The translations under genes and the position numbers were made by a program. 64,000 nucleotides of DNA from Chaetoderma sp. LZ-2023a. Its lineage: Eukaryota; Mollusca; Caudofoveata; Chaetodermatida; Chaetodermatidae. Positions 1 through 13,900 of the stretch are shown piece by piece; the stretch's first letter is position 1; each line of letters opens with the position of its first letter. The notes under the pieces are model-generated. The model did not search any database and had not been told where the DNA came from. It was given only the letters and a program-made list of their open reading frames with translations. The stretch lies in contig CM067360.1 in NCBI GenBank assembly GCA_034401795.1, positions 51,295,574 to 51,359,573 of the forward strand. Direction: 5' to 3'.

Positions 1-32
1 TTGCTACGCCACTCTTGCCAGTTCATGTGGAG

Positions 33-125
33 TGAGTACTTTGAAACTAATTTAACTTGAACATGTTGTTGGCTTAGGCAGCAACGGCTAGTCAAATCAG
101 TTCCAGAATAGTTAACAGAATGTTT
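33..125. mobile_element. Foldback-family hairpin, degenerate copy
   Basis: The left half contains TTTGAAACTAATTTAACTT and the right half TAGTCAAATCAGTTCCAGAAT, a decayed form of the inverted arms seen in better copies at 40728-40816 and 62484-62572. The middle, with GTTGTTGGCTTAGGCAGCAAC, matches the loop region of those copies (GCTGTTGCTGCCTATGGCAG). It has no coding capacity. It is assigned by similarity inside the window only. Confidence 0.5.
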
Positions 126-589
126 CTAGAATTGTAAATGACTCTTAGAATTCTGCCTGTCCGGTCGAAAGGGTTAAGTGCAGAGGTTAATGTTTTCTAT
201 TTGCTTGAGTCTGAGCTTCACTATATGGCCTCCATCCGGAGCAGCAAATGTATCGGGCATTCTATTCATCCTTCAGTTTCTAATCCCGCTTTACTGTGCC
301 ATTTTGCTTTGGAGCAATATGGTAAAATAGCAAAGAATGACAACTTTTATTACAAATACAGATCCCGATTTACGGAGGTGGAGACTGTGTAACAGTCTAA
401 TCTACCAGCCGTATTCCTACCACGTCATAAGAATATGTCCGCGTTCAATGGCAGTTCACTGCCCATAGACGAGTAGTGAGTGACTATTTCAAAATAACCT
501 GGTTCGTGGGGTGAACGAGATGACAATACCACATTTAAGATGGAATTAGACGTTAGAACCTCTTTATATATATGTATATATGATACAAA
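126..589. other. No gene recognised
   Basis: Short open frames occur here, but none has domain-like composition, convincing splice context or similarity to a family I recognise. I see no clear repeat. Confidence 0.4.
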
Positions 590-835
590 CCTACCTTTAG
601 GAAGACACACGCTAGGATAACAGTTGCTGTCGACATTCTGCTTGTGAATTAGAACCCCGATGTTACCTCTGAATAGTTAACAAATGGCATGTCTTTCTTA
701 CACCGAACTGCTTTTAAAGATAAAGCGTTCTTATCACGAAGTAGATAGTCTGCGAGATAAATTTCTGTTCCTATGACACATATTCCGAACCATTCTATCG
801 TCAAAAATGTCACGCTCGTGTTGTAGGCTAGGGCT
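590..835 (+). repeat. Dispersed repeat, copy 1 of 2 in the window
   Basis: This segment is clearly homologous to 63775-64000 at the other end of the window. Shared stretches include CCTACCTTTAGGAAGAC, GCTAGGATAACAGTTGCTGT, CGACATTCTGCTTGTGAATT and TAGTCTGCGAGATAAATTTC, in the same order and orientation with small indels. The other copy starts inside a 94-bp palindrome; this one has only a decayed AT-rich edge at 560-590. It is probably a fragment of an unclassified non-coding transposable element. Confidence 0.7.
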
Positions 836-1320
836 GATTGACATATGAAAGGCTCGTATGTTCAGGCTGTCCCCATCCAATTATGAATGTACCCATTATT
901 TGAACTGGGGCCTATGCTATCAATATTGAATATCGAAGATGTGAAGGTCTCCATTTCCCGCTTGATATGAGGTGACATATTGGAGCATATTCCGATGTCT
1001 TTATCACGCGTCAAGTGACACGGTGATATTGTGTACTTTCCATGATCTTCAAGAAGAGACATTTCATCTTGCACGGCTTTATAAGACTGTGATTGTATTA
1101 GAATTAAAGTAATATTTCAGGGCTAATATCTACGACACAATCAGCCTATCGATTTAACATTGCTACGACAGTTAATATATAAACTAAAGCTAAAAGCGTG
1201 AGCGAGTAGGCGTATAGATGTATGAGTGACAGCTTTGGTATATTGGTACCTCATGTCTTCCCGGTGATGCGATGATTTCGCGATCAGGGCCGGATGATTT
1301 GACACCCACTTCATGGTGAC
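836..1320. other. No gene recognised
   Basis: Short open frames only, without recognisable protein features. No RNA gene or strong repeat was seen. Confidence 0.4.
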
Positions 1321-1401
1321 GTGGCAAGTTAGAGCGGATGAAGACTCGTGGCAAGTTAGAGCGGATGAAGACTCGTGGCAAGTTAGAGCGGATGAAGACT
1401 T
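1321..1401 (+). repeat. 27-bp minisatellite, three copies
   Basis: GTGGCAAGTTAGAGCGGATG begins at 1321, 1348 and 1375, a period of exactly 27 bp with near identity. Because 27 is a multiple of three, the plus-strand frame reads a nine-residue repeat (WQVRADEDS). The frame runs 1313-1585 but has no homology I recognise and overlaps a foldback hairpin at its end, so I treat it as a repeat and not a gene. Confidence 0.85.
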
Positions 1402-1487
1402 ATGGCAAAATATCCCTGCCATTAACTGTCTAGCTGCTACAAGCCACACGATAAGAATTTCAATGGGCTATAACTCTGTCGCTTACT

Positions 1488-1572
1488 ATGTTGAAAACAA
1501 TTTGACTGAAAGTCGTTGGTGGCTTAGTCACCAACAACTTTCAGACAACTGTCTTTCAAAATATTTAGCAGG
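1488..1572. mobile_element. Foldback-family hairpin copy
   Basis: It starts ATGTTGAAAACAATTTGACT and ends TTTCAAAATATTTAGCAGG, matching the two arms of the foldback family. The centre (about 1507-1545) is a near-perfect inverted repeat: the arm CTGAAAGTCGTTGGTG faces CACCAACAACTTTCAG around a 7-base loop. Confidence 0.6.
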
Positions 1573-1764
1573 TTCAATGATATAACCCATGGAATATGTC
1601 GTCTGCAATAACAACGCAGTCAGACTGTTAATGACATTCTAGAATGGTGTCGTTGCATCGATCGTTTCACTGTTAGAGGCAAAATAAACGGTGATGGCCA
1701 TCTCAATTAGAATGACTGAATCAACAGAATTATGTATATACCGTAATTGTTTAGATAACGTATT

Positions 1765-1960
1765 CCATCCAGTAAAATTAATTTCAAAATATTCAAAAGA
1801 TTACGTGTACGTACCTTGAAATTGAGCTTGTGAGAATTCATGGTTAAAAACAGGCAAGCTCGGTTCAGACGATCGCACGGAGTTGGCGGAGATTAGCTTG
1901 AAAAAGCCACGCATGCACGCGCGCACGTACGTACTCCGGGAGGGAGCGTTTTTACTACTG
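1765..1960 (+). mobile_element. Foldback-family arm fragment
   Basis: AAAATTAATTTCAAAATATTCA at 1775-1797 is the outer arm of the foldback hairpin. It is followed by GGCGGAGATTAGCTTGAAAA, matching GGCGGAGATTAGCTAGAAAT in the interior of the better copy at 40.9 kb. Order and spacing are preserved, so this is a decayed fragment of the same element. Confidence 0.55.
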
Positions 1961-2079
1961 TGTTTTGATAGTTGTGTACAATGACTGCTTGTGTCCATTG
2001 AATTCTTTGTTCATGTAAATGGGTGGTTGTGGAACTGTTCGAAGTTCAGAATTTATGTGGCTGTTCATTAGTAACAGTA

Positions 2080-2172
2080 CACAGACAGGCAGACACGCAC
2101 GCGCTCTCACACGCACTCCCGCACATACGCGCACACACACGTATGCACGCACGTACGTATGCACGCACACAC
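2080..2172. repeat. CA/CG-rich simple repeat
   Basis: An alternating purine-pyrimidine tract made of CACA, CGCA and GTAC runs. Open frames on the minus strand here are low complexity and not genes. Confidence 0.8.
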
Positions 2173-2499
2173 AGTTAGCAGCATAGGATTTATTTTCTAT
2201 TCTTGGTTTAAAGAGAAATCATTTTTGTTCAAATGGAAGTGCAATAAGACATGAGTAAGACCCGTGTCTCCCATACACATACTGTGCCACCAGCTTGATG
2301 TTTTGTCCGGGAAGCTTGAGAGGGTGCGGTTGTCTGTTTTCGGACAAAGAGCGTGAGTGTCCGATTTGTCTCTTCCAGTGTTTGCATAGGTGAGCATTCG
2401 GAAATGCACACAAATCGTCAATTTAAACTAGGACTTGTCAGTTAATATTATTATAATTCTATGTAAATAAATCATATGTCTATTATGCCTAATTTATCG

Positions 2500-2890
2500 A
2501 CTTGAATCGGGTCGAAATTGCACTATATAAAGCGAAATTTGGCAACAGATTCATTATTTCATGCATATTGCTAATTCAACTCCAAAAGTCCGGATATTTG
2601 ACAGGATGTCCGCAAATCCGGAGGCCTGTTAAAAATCCGCACTTTAAAAAAATAAATGAAGAGATGGTCGCCGTTGAGTATTGAATAGCTAAATCATATG
2701 GCTGCTCAAACTAACTGGGTCGACATGAACAGGGTCGATATTGCAATATATAAAAGGAAAACGGGTAACATATCAGGAATATTACTGCTCTATCAAATAG
2801 ATATAGTACAAAACCGGAGGTCGGTTAAAAAATCCGAATTTTTCGGATAAATCCGTAGAGATCGTCGCTCTGCATAAGATTAAGAACAAT
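2500..2890 (+). repeat. Degenerate ~222-bp tandem duplication
   Basis: GAATCGGGTCGAAATTGCACTATATAAA near 2504 matches GAACAGGGTCGATATTGCAATATATAAA near 2726. Later parts also align, for example CGGAGGCCTGTTAAAAATCC against CGGAGGTCGGTTAAAAAATCC, and GAGATGGTCGCCG against GAGATCGTCGCTC. Two diverged head-to-tail copies of a non-coding unit. The TATATAA strings lie at equivalent places in both and are probably repeat sequence, not host promoters. Confidence 0.6.
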
Positions 2891-3894
2891 AGTACCGCTG
2901 TTTCTATTCAACTTATTTAAATGAGTCACCTGGGTCAAGCTCGATTGGCTAACCATAGTCAGTTTGCTGGTTTATTGAACATGCGCAGGTGCTATGCCTA
3001 GTCGAACGATGGATAGTTAACTATAGTTCCTTGGTACCCGATTCCGCATTGAGTTACTATTGCAGAACATTTGGAGCCCGGTACCAGTCTCGATTACTCC
3101 TTTCTGTCGTCTGTTTTGATGGCCTACACAATGGGTTACTTTTGTCTGCTAAGATATCAAAAAGCGTCCATGCAATATAAAGTGGGAAGGAAATGGGCCT
3201 TGGGAACCTTAATTTACCATAGGACAACAAAATTTCACCAAATAGGTTAGGGAAATATTAACATGTTTATGTGAAAACCCCCCAAAAAACAAACAAAAAG
3301 AAAACAAAAAACCCAACATGTTTATGTGCATTTAACCGTGCCAAGCGAAACATATCCGCCATTTTGAATCTTACGCAATTTCACATTAAGCATTTGGAAT
3401 CGCGCTTGGGTGCTCACTCGACTATAGTTGACTAGCTAGTTAATTATTTCAAGCTCGACTGGGATCTTGCAACTTGTAACTTGTAACATATCATAACCTC
3501 CTTTGTAGGAGAACCGCATTAACATGCGTAAGCGTTTCCTATTATTCAGAAACGAGTTCTTCTCTTGTGGAACTATCACTGTGCTGATTATCAGATTACT
3601 TCCTTTATCCAAATAACCATATTTCTTTGTCATCAAGAATTAACAATAATTAACAATTAGGTAGAGGCAGTAGCGAAATTCGACATACTAAGTAGCTTGT
3701 ATCTACATGTATGATGTAAGTAAGTTAAGCGTCTAGCATGAACCTCTAATGTGCTCAGGAACTCAGGCTTCAGTAGCTCAGGATCAATGATTCTTGTACA
3801 ATCTAATATAAGTTGTAAGAGTTCTTCAGCTGACTAATCACTAACACCTAAATGACAATTTATCAGAGGATAAGCGCCGATAGACTGAAAGGGC
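2891..3894. other. No gene recognised
   Basis: AT-rich sequence with an A-rich stretch near 3280-3315 and a short direct repeat GAAAGGGCGCCTG at 3888-3913. No coding signal or recognisable element. Confidence 0.4.
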
Positions 3895-4838
3895 GCCTGT
3901 GAAAGGGCGCCTGCCTAATGGATTCCAATGCTGGACATCTGGTTAGAAAGCGTTCCAATGTTTCCTGTTCAGATTTACATAGCTGGCATAATGGATTGAT
4001 TATATCTTTTTAAAATCTACTTCCGGTCTCTTGTAGTAAATATATTCCAGTGAGAAGTTTAAATTTTACCGATATACGCGCTGCATCTCTTTCAGAAGAG
4101 CAGTCATCTTGTAGTACAGAATGCAGTTTTCCTTGGAATAAATGGTATTTCATTCAGGTACGTCAGTGAACTGTACCCTGGTACTTGATATTTCTTCCTT
4201 CCATGTCCTTGATCGGTCTTCCTTCCAGTACAGCCGAATAGCTTTCTTAATCAGGGACTTCCACTTCTCCTTCTATATCGGTTCATCCAGATATACTTCA
4301 GCATCCTCTAAGCAATACTTCTGCAATATTCTTTTTAACTTCATAAACCAGCTGTGACTTTCAATAGATTTTACATATAGTTGTCGCTTAGCTATTTTCC
4401 TTTCAAGTGCTGATTCAGTCAGATTGCAGATAGAATTAAAAAGCATAAGTGCCTTATGATGAACTAGTGCTTCAACTGGATCAGCTGTGTTCTTTTGTGG
4501 TACTTCTCCAGTTTGGACAGATGCAGACTTATGACTTCAAGTCCGTAAGTTAAAAAAGGCGCTATGTTGATTTTAAAAAGGTGACTAATCGTAACCGAAT
4601 CAAGGCAATTGTGGCCATGGTATCCTGATGAAAAAAGAGTGTACGCTGTCCGCCGTACCTTCTTTATACTGTTATCCACGTTGTCGCCATGTACTATGTT
4701 CTCCTTCAATGATGAACATCTTGTTACTCCCAAATGGGCACCAGCAGTCCCGACCGGCATCTGTTGATCTTCTAAGAAGAATTCATCGGCATAGTTATAT
4801 CTATAAGTCGGAGATATTGTAATAGAAACACCTTTCAT
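3895..4838 (-). pseudogene. Broken LINE reverse-transcriptase 3' half
   Basis: Minus-strand frames read in order through the C-terminal part of a non-LTR retrotransposon polyprotein. 4838-4464 encodes a 124-residue stretch with HLGVTR followed by the 'RRTAYTLFSSGYHG...APFLTYGLEV' thumb-type region typical of LINE reverse transcriptases. A frameshift near 4470 moves the reading to SWFMKLKRILQKYCLED and on to WKSLIKKAIRLYWKED, and near 3930-3990 a further frame reads CQLCKSEQETLERFLTRC, a zinc-knuckle-like C-terminal motif. Several stops and frameshifts make it inactive. The 5' side is cut off at about 4838, where the satellite leader begins. It differs in sequence from the LINE at 42-47 kb. 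The piece 4714-4838 was copied into the satellite spacers. Confidence 0.75.
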
Positions 4839-4918
4839 AGGTTGAATATTTAGCAGGTTTAACTATGGTTAGTGAGTCTAACTTGACCCTAGTAGAGGTA
4901 TCAGATTTGTGACTCAAA
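4714..4918 (+). repeat. Founder copy of the satellite spacer block
   Basis: This ~205-bp block consists of the end of the LINE fragment (4714-4838, minus-strand coding) plus a ~80-bp leader starting GTTGAATATTTAGCAGGTTT and ending TTTGTGACTCAAATA just before the first 37-bp monomer. Near-identical copies recur 23 times inside the array. Only here is the block continuous with further LINE sequence to the left, so it is the most likely ancestral copy. It differs from most internal copies at CAGCAGTCCCG (others CAGCTGTCCCG) and TCGGCATAG (others TCGCAAAG). Confidence 0.8.
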
Positions 4919-7900
4919 TAGCTGACTTCATAATCAAAATACATCACTATCATGTTAGCTGACTTCATAATCAAAATACATCACTATCTTGTTAGCTGAC
5001 TTCATAATCAAAATACATCACTATCTTGTTAGCTGACTTCATAATCAAAATACATAACTATCTTGTTAGCTGACTTCATAATCAAAATACATCACTATCT
5101 TGTTAGCTGACTTCATAATCAAAATACATCACTATCATGTTAGCTGACTTCATAATCAAAATACATCACTATCTTGTTAGCTGACTTCATAATCAAAATA
5201 CATCACTATCTTGTTAGCTGACTTCATAATCAAAATACATCACTATCTTGTTAGCTGACTTCATAATCAAAATACATCACTATCTTGTTAGCTGACTTCA
5301 TAATCAAAATACATCACTATCTTGTTAGCTGACTTCATAATCAAAATACATCACTATCTTGTTAGTTGACTTCATAATCAAAATACATCACTATCTTGTT
5401 AGCTGGCTTCATAGTCAAAATACATCACTATCTTGTTAGCTGACTTCATAATCAAAATACATCACTATCTTGTTAGCTGACTTCATAATCAAAATACATC
5501 ACTATCTTGTTAGTTGACTTCATAATCAAAATACATCACTATCTTGTTAGCTGACTTCATAATCAAAATACATCACTATCTTGTTAGTTGACATCATAGT
5601 CAAAATACATCACTATCTTGTTAGCTGGCTTCATAGTCAAAATACATCACTATCTTGTTAGCTGACTTCATAATCAAAATACATCACTATCTTGTTAGTT
5701 GACTTCATAGTCAAAATACATCACTATCTTGTTAGCTGACTTCATAATCAAAATACATCACTATCTTGTTAGCTGATTTCATAATCAAAATACATCACTA
5801 TCTTGTTAGCTGACTTCATAATCAAAATACATCACTATCTTCTTAGCTGACGTAATAATCAAAATATATCACTATCTTGTTAGCTGACTTCATAATCAAA
5901 ATACATCACTATCTTGTTAGTTGACTTTATAGTCAAAATACATCACTATCTTGTTAGTTGACTTCATAATCAAAATACATCACTGTCTTGTTAGTTGACT
6001 TTATAGTCAAAATACATCACTATCTTGTTAGTTGACTTCATAATCAAAATACATCACTATCTTGTTAGCTGACGTAATAGTCAAAATACATCACTATCTT
6101 GTTAGCTGACTTCATAATCAAAATACATCACTATCTTGTTAGCTGATTTCATAATCAAAATGCATCACTATCTTGTTAGCTGACTTCATAATCAAAATAC
6201 ATCACTATCTTGTTAGTTGACTTCATAGTCAAAATACATCACTATCTTGTTTAGCTGACTTCATAATCAAAATACATCACTATCTTGTTAGCTGATTTCA
6301 TAATCAAAACACATCACTATCTTGTTAGCTGACTTCATAATCAAAATACATCACTATCTTGTTAGCTGACTTCATAATCAAAATACATCACTATCTTGTT
6401 AGCTGACTTCATAATCAAAATACATCACTATCTTGTTAGCTGACTTCATAATCAAAATACATCACTATCTTGTTAGCTGACTTCATAATCAAAATACATC
6501 ACTATCTTGTTAGCTGACTTCATAATCAAAATACATCACTATCTTGTTAGCTGACTTCATAATCAAAATACATAACTATGAACATCTTGTTACTCCCAAA
6601 TGGGCACCAGCTGTCCCGACCGGCATCTGTTGATCTTCTAAGAAGAATTCATCGCAAAGTTATATCTATAAGTCGGAGATATTGTAATAGAAACACCTTT
6701 CATAGGTTGAATATTTAGCAGGTTTAACTATGGTTAGTGAGTCTAACTTGACCCTAGTAGAGGTATCAGATTTGTGACTCAAATAGCTGACTTCATAATC
6801 AAAATACATCACTATCATGTTAGCTGACTTCATAATCAAAATACATCACTCTCTTGTTAGCTGATTTCATAATCAAAATACATCACTATCTTGTTAGCTG
6901 ACTTCATAATCAAAATACATCACTATCTTGTTAGCTGACTTCATAATCAAAATACATCACTCTCTTGTTAGCTGATTTCATAATCAAAATACATCACTAT
7001 CTTGTTAGCTGACTTCATAATCAAAATACATCACTATCTTGTTAGCTGACTTCATAATCAAAATACATCACTATCTTGTTAGCTGACGTTTTAATCAAAA
7101 TACATCACTATCTTGTTACTTGACGTAATAATCAAAATACATCACTATCTTGTTAGCTGACTTCATAATCAAAATACATCACTATCTTGTTAGTTGACTT
7201 TATAGTCAAAATACATCACTATCTTGTTAGTTGACTTCATAATCAAAATACATCACTGTCTTGTTAGTTGACTTTATAGTCAAAATACATCACTATCTTG
7301 TTAGTTGACTTCATAATCAAAATACATCACTATCTTGTTAGTTGACTTCATAATCAAAATACATCACTATCTTGTTAGCTGACGTAATAGTCAAAATACA
7401 TCACTATCTTGTTAGCTGACTTCATAATCAAAATACATCACTATCTTGTTAGCTGATTTCATAATCAAAATACATCACTATCTTGTTAGCTGACTTCATA
7501 ATCAAAATACATCACTATCTTGTTAGTTGACTTCATAGTCAAAATACATCACTATCTTGTTTAGCTGACTTCATAATCAAAATACATCACTATCTTGTTA
7601 GCTGATTTCATAATCAAAACACATCACTATCTTGTTAGCTGACTTCATAATCAAAATACATCACTATCTTGTTAGCTGACTTCATAATCAAAATACATCA
7701 CTATCTTGTTAGCTGACTTCATAATCAAAATACATAACTATGAACATCTTGTTACTCCCAAATGGGCACCAGCTGTCCCGACCGGCATCTGTTGATCTTC
7801 TAAGAAGAATTCATCGCCATAGTTATATCTATAAGTCGGCGATATTGTAATAGAAACACCTTTCATAGGTTGAATATTTAGCAGGTTTAACTATGGTTAG

Positions 7901-10900
7901 TGAGTCTAACTTGACCCTAGTAGAGGTATCAGATTTGTGACTCAAATAGCTGACTTCATAATCAAAATACATCACTATCATGTTAGCTGACTTCATAATC
8001 AAAATACATCACTATCTTGTTAGCTGACTTCATAATCAAAATACATCACTATCTTGTTAGTTGACTTCATAATCAAAATACATCACTGTCTTGTTAGTTG
8101 ACTTTATAGTCAAAATACATCACTATCTTGTTAGTTGACTTCATAATCAAAATACATCACTATCTTGTTAGCTGACTTCATAATCAAAATACATCACTAT
8201 CTTGTTAGCTGACTTCATAATCAAAATACATCACTATCTTGTTAGCTGACTTTTTGATCAAAATACATCACTATCTTGTTACTTGACGTAATAATCAAAA
8301 TACATAACTATCTTGTTAGCTGACTTCATAATCAAAATACATCACCATCTTGTTAGCTGACTTCATAATCAAAATACATCACTATCTTGTTAGCTGACTT
8401 CATAATCAAAATACATCACTATCTTGTTAGCTGACTTCATAATCAAAATACATCACTATCTTGTTAGTTGACTTCATAATCAAAATACATCACTATCTTG
8501 TTAGCTGACTTCATAATCAAAATACATCACTATCTTGTTAGCTGGCTTCATAGTCAAAATACATCACTATCTTGTTAGCTGACTTCATAATCAAAATACA
8601 TCACTATCTTGTTAGCTGACTTCATAATCAAAATACATCACTATCTTGTTAGTTGACTTCATAATCAAAATACATTACTATCTTGTTAGCTGACTTCATA
8701 ATCAAAATACATCACTATCTTGTTAGTTGACATCATAGTCAAAATACATCACTATCTTGTTAGCTGGCTTCATAGTCAAAATACATCACTATCTTGTTAG
8801 CTGACTTCATAATCAAAATACATCACTATCTTGTTAGTTGACTTCATAGTCAAAATACTTCACTATCTTGTTAGCTGACTTCATAATCAAAATACATCAC
8901 TATCTTGTTAGCTGATTTCATAATCAAAATACATCACTATCTTGTTAGCTGACTTCATAATCAAAATACATCACTATCTTCTTAGCTGACGTAATAATCA
9001 AAATATATCACTATCTTGTTAGCTGACTTCATAATCAAAATACATCACTATCTTGTTAGTTGACTTTATAGTCAAAATACATCACTATCTTGTTAGTTGA
9101 CTTCATAATCAAAATACATCACTGTCTTGTTAGTTGACTTTATAGTCAAAATACATCACTATCTTGTTAGTTGACTTCATAATCAAAATACATCACTATC
9201 TTGTTAGCTGACGTAATAGTCAAAATACATCACTATCTTGTTAGCTGACTTCATAATCAAAATACATCACTATCTTGTTAGCTGATTTCATAATCAAAAT
9301 ACATCACTATCTTGTTAGCTGACTTCATAATCAAAATACATCACTATCTTGTTAGTTGACTTCATAGTCAAAATACATCACTATCTTGTTTAGCTGACTT
9401 CATAATCAAAATACATCACTATCTTGTTAGCTGATTTCATAATCAAAACACATCACTATCTTGTTAGCTGACTTCATAATCAAAATACATCACTATCTTG
9501 TTAGCTGACTTCATAATCAAAATACATCACTATCTTGTTAGCTGACTTCATAATCAAAATACATCACTATCTTGTTAGCTGACTTCATAATCAAAATACA
9601 TCACTATCTTGTTAGCTGACTTCATAATCAAAATACATAACTATGAACATCTTGTTACTCCCAAATGGGCACCAGCTGTCCCGACCGGCATCTGTTGATC
9701 TTCTAAGAAGAATTCATCGCAAAGTTATATCTATAAGTTGGAGATATTGTAATAGAAACACCTTTCATAGGTTGAATATTTAGCAGGTTTAACTATGGTT
9801 AGTGAGTCTAACTTGACCCTAGTAGAGGTATCAGATTTGTGACTCAAATAGCTGACTTCATAATCAAAATACATCACTATCATGTTAGCTGACTTCATAA
9901 TCAAAATACATCACTCTCTTGTTAGCTGATTTCATAATCAAAATACATCCCTATCTTGTTAGCTGACTTCATAATCAAAATACATCACTATCTTGTTAGC
10001 TGACTTCATAATCAAAATACATCACTATCTTGTTAGCTGACTTCACAATCAAAATACATCACTATCTTGTTAGCTGACTTCATAATCAAAATACATCACT
10101 ATCTTGTTAGCTGACTTCATAATCAAAATACATCACTATCTTGTTAGCTGATTTTTGATCAAAATACATCACTATCTTGTTACTTGACGTAATAATCAAA
10201 ATACATAACTATCTTGTTAGCTGACTTCATAATCAAAATACATCACCATCTTGTTAGCTGACTTCATAATCAAAATACATCACTATCTTGTTAGCTGACT
10301 TCATAATCAAAATACATCACTATCTTGTTAGCTGACTTCATATTCAAAATACATCACTATCTTGTTAGTTGACTTCATAATCAAAATACATCACTATCTT
10401 GTTAGCTGACTTCATAATCAAAATACATCACTATCTTGTTAGCTGGCTTCATAGTCAAAATACATCACTATCTTGTTAGCTGACTTCATAATCAAAATAC
10501 ATCACTATCTTGTTAGCTGACTTCATAATCAAAATACATCACTATCTTGTTAGTTGACTTCATAATCAAAATACATCACTATCTTGTTAGCTGACTTCAT
10601 AATCAAAATACATCACTATCTTGTTAGTTGACATCATAGTCAAAATACATCACTATCTTGTTAGCTGGCTTCATAGTCAAAATACATCACTATCTTGTTA
10701 GCTGACTTCATAATCAAAATACATCACTATCTTGTTAGTTGACTTCATAGTCAAAATACATCACTATCTTGTTAGCTGACTTCATAATCAAAATACATCA
10801 CTATCTTGTTAGCTGACTTCATAATCAAAATACATCACTATCTTGTTAGCTGATTTCATAATCAAAACACATCACTATCTTGTTAGCTGACTTCATAATC

Positions 10901-13900
10901 AAAATACATCACTATCTTGTTAGCTGACTTCATAATCAAAATACATCACTATCTTGTTAGCTGACTTCATAATCAAAATACATAACTATGAACATCTTGT
11001 TACTCCCAAATGGGCACCAGCTGTCCCGACCGGCATCTGTTGATCTTCTAAGAAGAATTCATTGCAAAGTTATATCTATAAGTCGGAGATATTGTAATAG
11101 AAACACCTTTCATAGGTTGAATATTTAGCAGGTTTAACTATGGTTAGTGAGTCTAACTTGACCCTAGTAGAGGTATCAGATTTGTGACTCAAATAGCTGA
11201 CTTCATAATCAAAATACATCACTATCATGTTAGCTGACTTCATAATCAAAATACATCACTCTCTTGTTAGCTGATTTCATAATCAAAATACATCCCTATC
11301 TTGTTAGCTGACTTCATAATCAAAATACATCACTATCTTGTTAGCTGACTTCATAATCAAAATACATCACTATCTTGTTAGCTGACTTCACAATCAAAAT
11401 ACATCACTATCTTGTTAGCTGACTTCATAATCAAAATACATCACTATCTTGTTAGCTGACTTCATAATCAAAATACATCACTATCTTGTTAGCTGATTTT
11501 TGATCAAAATACATCACTATCTTGTTACTTGACGTAATAATCAAAATACATAACTATCTTGTTAGCTGACTTCATAATCAAAATACATCACCATCTTGTT
11601 AGCTGACTCCATAATCAAAATACATCACTATCTTGTTAGCTGACTTCATAATCAAAATACATCACTATCTTGTTAGCTGACTTCATAATCAAAATACATC
11701 ACTATCTTGTTAGTTGACTTCATAATCAAAATACATCACTATCTTGTTAGCTGACTTCATAATCAAAATACATCACTATCTTGTTAGCTGGCTTCATAGT
11801 CAAAATACATCACTATCTTGTTAGCTGACTTCATAATCAAAATACATCACTATCTTGTTAGCTGACTTCATAATCAAAATACATCACTATCTTGTTAGTT
11901 GACTTCATAATCAAAATACATTACTATCTTGTTAGCTGACTTCATAATCAAAATACATCACTATCTTGTTAGTTGACATCATAGTCAAAATACATCACTA
12001 TCTTGTTAGCTGGCTTCATAGTCAAAATACATCACTATCTTGTTAGCTGACTTCATAATCAAAATACATCACTATCTTGTTAGTTGACTTCATAGTCAAA
12101 ATACTTCACTATCTTGTTAGCTGACTTCATAATCAAAATACATCACTATCTTGTTAGCTGATTTCATAATCAAAATACATCACTATCTTGTTAGCTGACT
12201 TCATAATCAAAATACATCACTATCTTCTTAGCTGACGTAATAATCAAAATATATCACTATCTTGTTAGCTGACTTCATAATCAAAATACATCACTATCTT
12301 GTTAGTTGACTTTATAGTCAAAATACATCACTATCTTGTTAGTTGACTTCATAATCAAAATACATCACTGTCTTGTTAGTTGACTTTATAGTCAAAATAC
12401 ATCACTATCTTGTTAGTTGACTTCATAATCAAAATACATCACTATCTTGTTAGCTGACGTAATAGTCAAAATACATCACTATCTTGTTAGCTGACTTCAT
12501 AATCAAAATACATCACTATCTTGTTAGCTGATTTCATAATCAAAATACATCACTATCTTGTTAGCTGACTTCATAATCAAAATACATCACTATCTTGTTA
12601 GTTGACTTCATAGTCAAAATACATCACTATCTTGTTTAGCTGACTTCATAATCAAAATACATCACTATCTTGTTAGCTGATTTCATAATCAAAACACATC
12701 ACTATCTTGTTAGCTGACTTCATAATCAAAATACATCACTATCTTGTTAGCTGACTTCATAATCAAAATACATCACTATCTTGTTAGCTGACTTCATAAT
12801 CAAAATACATAACTATGAACATCTTGTTACTCCCAAATGGGCACCAGCTGTCCCGACCGGCATCTGTTGATCTTCTAAGAAGAATTCATCGCAAAGTTAT
12901 ATCTATAAGTTGGAGATATTGTAATAGAAACACCTTTCATAGGTTGAATATTTAGCAGGTTTAACTATGGTTAGTGAGTCTAACTTGACCCTAGTAGAGG
13001 TATCAGATTTGTGACTCAAATAGCTGACTTCATAATCAAAATACATCACTATCATGTTAGCTGACTTCATAATCAAAATACATCACTCTCTTGTTAGCTG
13101 ATTTCATAATCAAAATACATCCCTATCTTGTTAGCTGACTTCATAATCAAAATACATCACTATCTTGTTAGCTGACTTCATAATCAAAATACATCACTAT
13201 CTTGTTAGCTGACTTCACAATCAAAATACATCACTATCTTGTTAGCTGACTTCATAATCAAAATACATCACTATCTTGTTAGCTGACTTCATAATCAAAA
13301 TACATCACTATCTTGTTAGCTGATTTTTGATCAAAATACATCACTATCTTGTTACTTGACGTAATAATCAAAATACATAACTATCTTGTTAGCTGACTTC
13401 ATAATCAAAATACATCACCATCTTGTTAGCTGACTTCATAATCAAAATACATCACTATCTTGTTAGCTGACTTCATAATCAAAATACATCACTATCTTGT
13501 TAGCTGACTTCATATTCAAAATACATCACTATCTTGTTAGTTGACTTCATAATCAAAATACATCACTATCTTGTTAGCTGACTTCATAATCAAAATACAT
13601 CACTATCTTGTTAGCTGGCTTCATAGTCAAAATACATCACTATCTTGTTAGCTGACTTCATAATCAAAATACATCACTATCTTGTTAGCTGACTTCATAA
13701 TCAAAATACATCACTATCTTGTTAGTTGACTTCATAATCAAAATACATCACTATCTTGTTAGCTGACTTCATAATCAAAATACATCACTATCTTGTTAGT
13801 TGACATCATAGTCAAAATACATCACTATCTTGTTAGCTGGCTTCATAGTCAAAATACATCACTATCTTGTTAGCTGACTTCATAATCAAAATACATCACT

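Noticed and set aside
2519-2760. TATATAA strings as host promoters
   Set aside because: They occupy equivalent positions in two copies of a tandem repeat, and no supported coding region follows.
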